From Paralvinella palmiformis (taxonomy: Eukaryota > Annelida > Polychaeta > Terebellida > Alvinellidae): DNA of 64,000 bases. The notes under the pieces were generated by a model. That model made no database searches. It saw only the letters and a list, made by a program, of their open reading frames with translations, and was not told the origin of the DNA. Made by a program: the position numbers and the translations under genes. The stretch spans positions 271,001 through 335,000 of the forward strand of contig JAODUP010000409.1 of NCBI GenBank assembly GCA_025642065.1, given 5' to 3'. Positions 1-10,700 of this stretch are shown piece by piece. The number at the start of each line of letters is the position of its first letter. Within the stretch, counting starts at the first letter, position 1.

Positions 1-899
1 TATATACGCCCGATATAAAACGACCTTATTAAACAAACTGTACAGCGTTTGTGCCACACCACCAAAGAACCCAAGGTGGTTTTATCCGAGCCCATCAAGG
101 CAATCTATGATCGATCTTTCTCACAATCTCTCCCGGACATTTACTTTTTCGTTTCTTTCAGCATCAACTAGTTGAGCAAATGGTAGATTTCAGCTGGTGG
201 GCCATGGGCTATAGATCAAAACGATAACATTTTCACCAAACATGGAAAAGAAACCAACGGATTACAGACGACTCGGCGCGGTCGCTAATTTGGGGGGGGG
301 GGCATTCATCAGAGGGCGACTCTGTGAGTATTCTGTGACGAGGCGAATCGACTTCAGCGCACGTATCGCGACGACACGTGGACAACGGGATATCGCCGCC
401 GAAACGCGGACCAAATAAGGGAGAACGAGCTTTTCAAGCTCACGGTGACACCGGAGAAGGTATATTCACAACGGCCAAGCCAGCCAACAGACAAAAGGAT
501 GGGGCTGTCCTTTACACGAACACAACAAAGGCAGCAAGACCAACGCGAAATGGGGACGCGCCCGGTCAGAATGGTGCGCGCTCACGAAAACTCCTCCCTT
601 CCAAGCATTTCTAGAACTGTTTAGAGATCAAAAGAAAAGACGAACAGGCCAAACAGGCGGTACAGATTACAACCACGGTATCGGCAGGACACCAATATCC
701 CGACTACTACACCAGGGAAACATCGGCAACAAGCACCATTACTGGGGGGGGGGAGGTTCTGAATAATAGCTCACAAATGCTCTCTAATAAACACGTCTGG
801 AACAAGTGAGAACAACTGTTACGTCAGAGGCACACGCCAATGTTTATAAGCTGTACGAGCGGGTATGTGTACGCGTGTGGATGAATACATTCGCAAGAT

Positions 900-931
<32 letters not shown>

Positions 932-1677
932 CAAACACTCTCACACACACGACATTTCATGTCTGTCAATAATCATATACAACAACAATAAACAACAACG
1001 CACCAAAATGCGAGATGTGGGAAAGGCATTCAAATAACTGACACTGAGAACTGACTTCCCGTCATCGAGGAGAGAACTAGAGTAAGTTAGGTCAGGGGCC
1101 AAGACTAACACCCTGTAATACCGAAACGATAAGGAAGCCAATCTCTGGATCGGCCACAGCGCCAGCCATGAGAGCGAGATGTCGGCATGATGATGAAGCG
1201 CGACGACGAGAACACATCGACGACGCCAGATAGCTAACAACCAGTGACTAGTAGTAGACACTGGTGACACATATAGCAGATAAATGATCTCTCTCTCCGA
1301 CTTGGAATGGGGGCTAGAATATCTCCTGTACACTTGTACAGCGGTCAGACGTACGGTGGTATTCGATTGCGAAAATGTCGGGGGGGGGGGACAATTGTCA
1401 CCGCGTGCGGTACGCACTTTTGGCATTATGGGCAAAGAAACGAAATTCGGCGAAGGATTACAAAAAAAGCAAAAAACGCACAAACGTGCTAATAGTCGTC
1501 AGTAATATACTGAACTGATCATCAGGAGTAACGAATCTATATTTTCAAATAAAAAAGTAAATGCTCAGTATACGAGAGCGGGTGTCATTTTGGCAGTTTG
1601 ATTTTCTTTCGGCGGTAGGAACGACTTATTGTGGGTCGAATAGGTGAAGCCACTTAAATAGTAACATGCCCGTTTAC

Positions 1678-1708
1678 TGTGACGTAAGCTCATCCCTGAG
1701 TGACGTAC
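1678..1708. promoter_or_regulatory. Paired CRE-like sites
   Basis: TGACGTAA at 1680-1687 and TGACGTAC at 1701-1708, 21 bp apart (two helical turns), followed by CGTCATGACTC near 1723. CREB/ATF-type sites in this arrangement are typical of promoters. No gene start is recognised beside them. Confidence 0.3.
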
Positions 1709-1777
1709 ATAACCTGGTTACCTCGTCATGACTCTGTCGCACACGACTGGTCAGAGCCAAAATGAAAACGCCTGGTA

Positions 1778-1806
1778 TGTTGTACAAAGCCACGCTCTGT
1801 ACAACA
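1778..1806. repeat. Perfect 9-bp inverted repeat (hairpin)
   Basis: TGTTGTACA at 1778-1786 is inverted at 1798-1806 (TGTACAACA) around an 11-nt loop. No T-run follows in a way that suggests a terminator; function unknown. Confidence 0.5.
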
Positions 1807-2686
1807 ACCGTGTATATATATCTATATATATATATATATATATCAAACTGTTATTACTGAATCGAGTTATTTAAGGTATAAAAGCTGCTTATTAATAATT
1901 TATTTATTTACTTCGCTATTCCATTAATAATCAGCTACGTTCACGCACTATCATGCCGCACCTCGACGAAACAGAAACGACAGAGAATTATGCATTCAGC
2001 TGTAACATACACCAATGAATGAACGATGTGGGACGTCTGGCGAGCGTGAATAAATCGTTATTCACTCGGTCGTTGACTTATCAAGACCAGTCTACTCCTG
2101 ACCAAGTGGTATACTAACGAGCTGGGGCTGGAGTGGGGGGGGGTCCTTTGTCATAGCTGTAAATGCAGGTCTTTCTGACGGCTGGCCGCAAGTCGGGCAA
2201 GTTCGTTTTCACCAGTCGCAACTGGCAACAAACCATCCACGCAAACTCAAATCGAGCTGGTAAGAAATATGCCAAGCACAGTGGTCTAGATAACATGGTG
2301 AGCGGACTGTTTACAGTCTGGTGACAATTTCGAATACGCTTCCTGGAGGGCCAATACTTCTATTACAAAGCCGTTCCGAGTACAGGATCAGGCCCGCCTG
2401 CGCAAACGCAAAATATTTGGTTCTGCCACTGGTGACTAAGTATTCATGCCCTCCCATACACACATCGGCACGCACGCATACACACCCGAGACACGCGCAC
2501 ATGCAAAACAATGATTCCAACTGTACTTGTTTGTAAATTGACTAGAAAAACCAGTTTGAGTTGCGTGGATGTTTCCTGGCTCGACAACACGGGTTATACA
2601 CGAATAAAATGATTTAAAACGCATACAAAACGCGCTTACGTATACAAACCCCCCGAGGGGAAAACAAATCCAAGTATGTATGTATG

Positions 2687-2724
<38 letters not shown>

Positions 2725-3354
2725 CGTTTAAAAATAGCACAAAATCTATCGGGCATCCAAGTAGTTACAAAGTTAAGTGGGCATCTCAGAAGACAAATGC
2801 GTTCTAAAAATACAGCAAGCCCAGCGCGCGAATGTCCGAAGTGCTCTAAAACAAGTAGCCCGATACGAGAGAGAGAATAAAAGCAAATATCTTAACGGCA
2901 CACAACAACAGCTCTTCAATCAGGCGGGCTGCAGACTTGAGAAACGAACGAAGCAGAGACTACCAAGAGATCGCCAACCTGAATTTAACGCTTCCAAGAA
3001 TTAAGCACTGGAGCAGAGTTTAACAGGAAGTTGTAAAGGAAACGGGAGGCGGGTGTTTGCCTCCGGCTGATCATTTACACACTGTATCCTGCCAAGACCA
3101 GAACAGTGAATTACCAACGACCCACCGTCGGAATCGACTAACTAGCTCCTATAAAAACATAGCATTAGTGGCAATAATATTTCTAACGGTGGATCAATAT
3201 TTGATTGTTTTGTATTTATCATCTCTGGACTCCGATCGTCATCAGTTTACTGGCTACTAATATGTGGCGGAACATGCCGATGATTGGACTTGTATCGAGG
3301 CATAAATGCCATAATTAATGGTTTTGTAGACGATGAAAAATGCTTATCTTGTCT

Positions 3355-3702
3355 CTCAACAAAGCAGATATCCAGAACTAAGTTTTTATTTCGCGGGTGG
3401 GAGGGAGGAATCAGAATCATGTGCAGCTGACAGCTGCCTATTTAAAGGTCAGTAACCAGTTCCAATGAAATGTATTAAATGTTGACTTGTACATTTGATT
3501 TGGAAACTGCAATAGCACAATGTAGCATCCATTCACACACACACACACATTTCTGCATAAACTTCCATAAAAGAATCAAAACCAGAGCTGCTTACTGGTT
3601 GAGGATACTGGAGAACCATGAATCACTGGCAGCATCAGAGCAGGAAGCTCCCCCCAACAACTTTGTATGTATATTTCTACTGTTGTATAACTTAGGGCAG
3701 TT

Positions 3703-3734
<32 letters not shown>

Positions 3735-4357
3735 ACCATGATGATGATAATGATGTTGATCAATGATGATGATTATGATGATGATTATATCAATGATAAT
3801 GATGGGACAACAAGGTGAATATGCAACTGATTTTGTTTTGCCTCATACAATGACACAGCTGGCTTAATGAATGCACATATGAACAGATGCATAAAACAAC
3901 GATGACAAATGCCACTCTACTGGACACTACAGACCTCTCTGTCGAGTGATAGCAATTACTCTCTTCCATCAAAAACAGGCAAAATTCTGTACATAATTAT
4001 ACAATTTAAAATCTGCAATCACATCACTACATATTTACTATGGCTGCATCATGCAACAAATTTACAAATTATAAATCTGACAAGATTTAGAAGTGATGAT
4101 GTATCGCAAACCGGTGTGGATACATCAGGGGTTTCTTCGGGGGAGAGTTCAGTGCACTTGGCGACAGCTGTAGATGAGATGTGTAAGCCAGGTGGACACA
4201 GCTGTGCACACCCGTTCCCATCTGACCATCCTAGTAGTCATCACCACGACGAGATGTACAGCACCAATGGTGCATGTTCACCATCAGCACAATCACACTA
4301 CAGAGGGAGCCATATGGAGAGGACGGGGACGAGGCGTAAGACGAGGTTCGATCAGTC
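3355..4357 (-). other. Probable 3' UTR of the TCF/LEF gene
   Basis: AT-rich sequence after the stop. The first canonical AATAAA on the minus strand is at 3385-3390, suggesting cleavage near 3355-3375 and a 3' UTR of about 1 kb. The UTR would contain a (TAA)n run at 3701-3735 and an ATG/ATC-rich stretch at 3737-3806. No reading frame here is supported as coding. The end point is a guess from one hexamer. Confidence 0.35.
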
Positions 4358-4793
4358 TCATGTGGCTAGAACCATTGTTGAAGATGACACACTGGCACTG
4401 GGACGGATGACTGGCTCTGACTGTGACGAGGACGAAGCATGATGTGGCATGCCGTCGCGTAAAGCTATCGGCCGATGCAGTGGGGGACAGCCAGAAGTTT
4501 TGATCTTATTGTTATTGTTTGCATTCCCAACGACATCTATGTCGACTGATAAGGCTGGTATCTTGGACACCGGCGATGATCCTTGACCAGACTGCGACAC
4601 TTCGGGGTGCTGATTTCGGTTTTCATCCAGATGGGTTGTCGATGTTGGACTGCCAAATTCCGAATCCGCTTCAGTCGTTGAGTGTACTGTTCCTACACTA
4701 TGGGATTGGTCATCATCATCATCATCATCCTCGTCTTCACCATGGCTGTTTACGCCTCCGTCCTCCAAGAATCGGATGCATTTCTTTTTTCGT
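4358..4793 (-). CDS. TCF/LEF: TCF/LEF exon 11L: end of the C-clamp and long acidic/serine tail
   Basis: 436 nt encoding residues 403-546 and a TGA stop. RKKKCIRF completes the C-clamp with its fourth cysteine. Next come [13 protein letters not shown] and a run of seven Asp coded by (GAT)n, then a Ser/Thr/Gln-rich tail containing [29 protein letters not shown] and [27 protein letters not shown] sits where vertebrate E-tails carry the CtBP-binding motif, but it does not match PLSLS closely enough to claim function. Acceptor gttttccag. Confidence 0.94.
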
Positions 4794-7700
4794 CTGGAAA
4801 ACAGAGTTTCAGAGATTTATAGCAAAGAATTTTAAATGATCACAACAATGTTTTAAAAACCAATAGCTTATCACCAACTACCATACATCCTTAAAAGAAC
4901 TACACACAGCAGAAAAACAGGTGATATAACCTGATATCCATCATATATGCTGACATTAGAATTAAATTTTATAGAAAACAAGATGCACAAAATGCAGGTT
5001 ATACTAATCACCATACCAGATGTACTTGGTACCACTATTCACCACGGAGTGTGCTTGTTGATGAACATGCAATAAAGACACTTCACTGATACAGCTTAGC
5101 AAGATAATACCACATCAATTGACTTCTGGCAATAATGTATTGAAATTAAACTTACATGCACCATCCAGCTCACAAAGTTTATAAACAGAATATAAAATGC
5201 AACATAAATACAGAGTATTGAACTTAAAGAGGGAATGGACAGAAAAAAATGGCAGGTGTCTTATGCAATTTCTTATGAGGCAGCTCAATGCTGGTTTGTT
5301 GACAACACTATTCCCCACAAAGGTCTAAGCCACTTGCAGGAGAGGAAACACATTTGAAATAGCAGAAACATTTTATTGTAACAAGAGAGTGTTCACCTAT
5401 GTTGTTAGTAGATTTAGGCCAATATTACTGTGATTGGCAGGGGAGAGGTATTAGCAACAGGCAGCTAGTGGGGATTTCCATTTATAGCACTGAGGCTAGT
5501 CACAAAATAAGAAGGCCAGCCACATGTTATCAGCTAAATAAACAATCAGCCCTGACTGATTCTGGGGAACTACAACTGATTGCAGTTTAAAATACACTTG
5601 AATATGTCTAACAATTTACAATATACTCCCTATAAGAGAAACGTCTATGTACCACCTACAATTAATAAGACGGCTGTAACAATCACAAGCTTTCTAACTA
5701 GGTATGCTGTTAACTAGAAGGCAATACTAACAGACCAAGAATGATACCAAAGCCTTAGATATCTACTACCAGAGTGACGTCTGGAGCAGTTTGTTGCCTA
5801 AAGGTGACTGACATCTATTGATAACGGCAGTTTAAAAGGATGAAAGCATTTCTGTGTTAAATACTTAGGCAGGGATAAGATGCCTGAAGGCTGGGGTCAA
5901 ATAGTTAGAGATACACACCTCCATCAGCTATCATATTTACTCCGGTGACAACCTTTCATTATGCATGGAAATAGAGGGTTCTTGCCGGGGCCGCTGCACT
6001 GATGTGACTTAGAGACCAGTCATTACCAGTGATGTGACTTAAGGCCAGTCATGACTGAGTGATGTGACTTAAAGGCCAGCCATTTGGTCAAATGATGTAA
6101 AACCAACTTTACGTAACAGCGCCACAACCCACGACCAATGTGAAACATTTAATTAATGATTAAATGGTTACTGCACAACACATGCGACGTTAATAAAAGG
6201 AATCAAGCTACTAACTAAAGCAGGTGCCATGTATGTGCAGTTATTGTGCGAACATTTAACTACATACTACTATCAAGACACATGCATACATTATATAACA
6301 CAAATAATACACAAAGATATACATTCTCCTATATACAAGACTAAAAAAATTAAATAAAAATCAACAAAATGATAGCTTCCCACACCATGACAACATAACA
6401 TATACAGCCAGGACCAAAGTCAAACAGTTCTATGGTGGGGATGAAGTCTGAACGCCCCTTGTCATATGGCATGCATGTCACCAACCACAACTATGAGAGA
6501 CGTCAGGGAGGGAAGGCAGACCAGACAATCAGTACGTCACCACAACAGAGAACTATTGGGTTTGAGTGAATGCATCCTGGTCCGATCACCAGGCGGCGTG
6601 CTATACCTGCTGTGAATGATGAAGAATGTAGGTTGGAAGGATCACAGTACTGTCGTAGCACTGGTTACGACAGATGGGGCACTCGGCAACGGTTCAAGCT
6701 TCGGGGATACGATCTCCGAGCCGATGGACACCTTCAAGGATTTTTCTGCTGGCGGGCTATCTGTGTCCGACCTGAAACAACAGAGGGCGTCTCAGTGACA
6801 GCATGACGTCATCACTCGGAGGGGTGGTGGTGAACAGGCAGATCTGATCTGGGTGGGGACTCAGGCCACATGGTTACAGATCACGGTTAATACACTGTAC
6901 ATGTGATTATGGTCAGAAGGTGAAAGCACCTACTGTAACAGACATACAGCAGACAAATTAATGGAAACATTTCTCTCTCTCACAAACACACACACACACA
7001 CACACAATCACATTTCATCTATCCAATATGTGTTACCTTGTATACCATTAAAGCACAAGTTTTCCAAGGTGGAAATTAGGCAAGTAAGCTTGGGGTTTTA
7101 ATTTGATTAACTATGTGTCAGAATTTAACCCATCACTACCAGTTGTAATGTAATACACGTGTATGTGTACACAGCGGTGTCAGAGCAATGATAGCACAAG
7201 TTAGCATTAGGACTTTATGTCCGCTGGCAGGTGAATGCTTGTGTAAATAAAATAGCAGGAAAAGAAGACAAGAGGCTACTAGAGAGAGAAAGACAGAAAG
7301 AGTAAAATGTAGCCAATTATTAGACAAAAACAGTGACAGACACGACTAAGATCTGCAAGTGGCTTTTCATCATTATTTCGTTCTCCCTAAAAATGGACAA
7401 GGGAAGCAGCATTTAACAATAAAAAAATTTATCTGGACACTTCCGCTTGCTTCCATGATTAGTGTCCCGCCTGCCCGACACCAAGACCATGCAGACATGA
7501 GCGTCTCCTTACCTGCACGGCTTACACCACTGTGTCTGTTGGTCTAGACCAAACCGAGCCCGACACTTCTTGGCATTGGCACAATCTGAAATCATAAAAG
7601 GCTGCCTAAGGCATTGCTGATCGCTTTTTGTACACTCCTGTTTAAAATTCAACAGTTCCCTATGGATTCACTTTGGTAGACATCCTCCACTGAACAGCGA

Positions 7701-10700
7701 TAAATGCAGTGGCGTCATATTTCATAGAGACGTGCCCTAAACTGATATTAAAACTCATGATGCCGAGGTTTCCTGAAGTGGTGGAAATGACAATAGCACA
7801 CAGTGCATATATTATACAATACACCATAGCTGATTTGGTTCACTAAGTGAAGAGCTTTAAAATACGTATTTTAGTGGATAAACCCCATCATCACTTTCCG
7901 CAACAAATCTCATTAAACTTCGACTACTTAAGGATAATCATTATTTTATAACCAGTATGTGTGTGTGCATGCATGCATGTGTGCATTTCCGCGTAGGTGT
8001 GTGTATGTATGAGCGTGCCAAATGACCATGAGACCCTCTGTCGTGGAATACTGTATAAAATTACTGTTATGAAAGACAGATTGGGGTTAGCTAGTGCAAT
8101 ACAGATGAGCTATGTTTACTTTACATATCTCTGTCAGACTGAGGAATGGATCAACAACTTTTTCAAGAAACGTGTGTGTGTTTTAAATGCTAAGGTAATC
8201 ACTTCAATCGGATTTCAACTAAACATAATCGTCTACAGCAAATTGCATAAAATGGCCACGCCGATCAATCATAAACTGCATGAAAACAACATTCGGAAAG
8301 CCGAAGCTGTGAAAATAGTACCTGCCACATAAACCTGCGTTACTACCCATCAGGTGGCAGCACAATAGCGGTATCTGCTGTCCACATACAACTTGGTCTA
8401 ATGACAGGTAAGAAATACTGCCCCCCCCTCCCTCTGCAAACAGGCCACCAGTAGATACCATCAATATTTAAACTGATCCACGTAAGATTTGCTAGTACAG
8501 CAGCGTCAGCACCCACCTTCAGTGAGGAGGAAATACCTTGCAAACCAAGTTGGCCAATGTCCACATGGTGTGGAACGGAGTGGCTAACACATGATCCGCT
8601 AACACTAACCGTACTTTGTATTATTGCAGATGTCAAAAGTATGGAGCTAGTATTGCACACAACTGCCACAAACATGTATTGACATCCCAACCACAGTATC
8701 AATGCTATTCTTCGGCCTAGCTTCCAACACAGCCACCAGAGATAATTGCGTTTAGAGCGCTGGTGGTAATTACCAGTTTCCCCGCTTATCCGGCAGTCTA
8801 TTTAGTGGCACGAAGAATAGTTTACATGTTAGACCATCACTGTGTATCATTGTCTGAGCCAACACTGATCGGCATCTTTCAGGAAAACCATGAACAACCA
8901 TATTCTAGGCCTGTATCCTATATCATACTGACTGACTAAATGCCTAGGACACCGATTGGAACGCACGCGCGCGCACACACACGCACACAGAAAACTATGC
9001 TGACAATGCTGACCCATGCTCATGTGTCACTCGGCCACACAATAGGCTACGCTCCTGCTACGGGCGACAAAGAAGTTGGAGTCCACTTAATTGAGCGCTG
9101 ATATGATACTGTGCCTAATCACATTTCCCCTTTCATGTGTCTTATTCAACTAGCTTCGGTTGATGGCATGAGAAGAGCAAAACACCTTTCTAGACTAATG
9201 AGTACCTTTTGCACTAATCAACCAAACACACGTTTAAGTATTCTTTAATGTCGTGGCCAGAGCTATAGATATTAACCCCATACCGGAAAAGAGCAGAAAA
9301 AGGATACAACTGAGTTATTTGCTCTAAAGGAACACCAAACCCACAAACAGGTCATGACACTTAATCTGTGGTTTAATAATGGTATAACAAAATGTCACTA
9401 TTTAAGACTAATCTTTGTGGCTTGTAATTTGATTTCAATCTCTTAGGCAGTGATAATAGTAATATTAAAATAGACAGGAACTCGTTTTTTGGCAGGCGTT
9501 ATTGGGGCACTTTTTCCCCAAATGAATATTCCAACTGTAATGGGAACCTAACGCTATGATCCTGGATGTATAGGGAACTGTTGGAGAAGACAGAAGACAA
9601 AATAATAATAACAACATAAAAATAATACAAACAACTCCACATAACTATGGCTGATGCAAGAAGTAAATGAACAAATGACCCAATCACCAAAGATGGTATT
9701 AGTATGTAGAATGATAGCATGATGAGGACAATAATGAGAAGAGTTCTAGATGACACTACAACATCACCCAGAGCCACTGTCATCAATGTTTGGTTTCTCC
9801 ATTTCTCTGGCAGATCTAGACAACTCACACATTATCTTAACCAAATTCTAATCAACTCACACTTAACTACACATGCGAGCATTCAGCGTCACACTTACCA
9901 TCTTCCCAGCTCTCGTTTTCCCCATTCTTGTAACCTGAATTGAGAAATTAACGTGTTTTGTGGGTGATTTCATCACGAGCATACATACATCATACTATAA
10001 GCCAAGCCCAAGCTATCAGACAGGATCGGGGTTCGGGTTCAGGGTTCAGAGTGAGTGAGTTTGTTATTAGAACTCTTTATAAAGGAACAGAATAGGGGAT
10101 TGGGGACAAGTTAGAAGCCTGGGCCATGAGTAACGTGCAGGAGTTTGTGGTGACAGGATGAATATTGATAATCTGGTTTAAGCATTTCTTCAATATTTAA
10201 CAAAGTAAAGTCCCATAGTACAAGTATGAATTGCATTTCGCCAAAAGCAGTGAATTCCTGCTGACTCAATTTTCAAAGATGAATTAAAGCTTCACGCGGG
10301 AACTATCACGACACAAGATGATTTCTTCAACTGTCATCCTGTCACCGACTCTCCACTAATGATGATCATAAATACACACTGACCAGAATGGTATCACTTA
10401 CCTCGGTTTTCACCATTGCTAACTTCTCGTTTGCGTTTTTTCTTCTTAGCATGTGATGCATAATTATCACGAGCACTCCAACCTGGATACAGCTGCTGAT
10501 GTAACTCCTTCTCTTTGCGGGCCATTTCATAGTATTTCGCTTGCTCTGATCTGTCTAAGGCATGCCACTAGAGAATATAGAAAACCTTAGATTATGACAA
10601 CAGTTTTTTGCTCTCTCTCTCTCTCTCTCTCTCTCTGAGTCTGTGTGTGTGTGCGCATGCAATTATATCAATCAAGCCATTTAATAGGTAATAACAATAA

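Larger units (their letters stand above)
1..3350. other. Downstream flank without a recognised gene
   Basis: Positions 240-1500 are richer in CpG than the rest, with several runs of 8-11 G (near 292, 745, 1381 and 2136). This may be part of a neighbouring gene's promoter. The longest open frames (941-1483 minus, 180 codons) show no domain. TA microsatellites lie at 905-931, 1812-1843 and 2674-2724. Confidence 0.5.
4794..7512 (-). other. Intron 10 region containing the alternative terminal exon
   Basis: Between exons 10 and 11L. Holds candidate exon 11S (6642-6771), a three-copy 30-bp tandem repeat (6001-6090) and (CA)n at 6987-7006. The rest is plain AT-rich sequence with short frames only. 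Confidence 0.8.

Noticed and set aside
941..1483. 180-codon minus-strand open frame
   Set aside because: No recognisable domain, overlaps other open frames on the opposite strand in the same CpG-rich patch, and lacks convincing splice or start context.
6001..6090. CRISPR array
   Set aside because: The units are contiguous tandem copies with no unique spacers, and the DNA is animal.
8519..8702. Minus-strand open segment with an acceptor-like GTGGCAG and a GTGGGT donor, considered as an extra exon between exons 9 and 10
   Set aside because: Its phases do not fit: it would need to start with two bases and end with one over, but it ends in phase 0.
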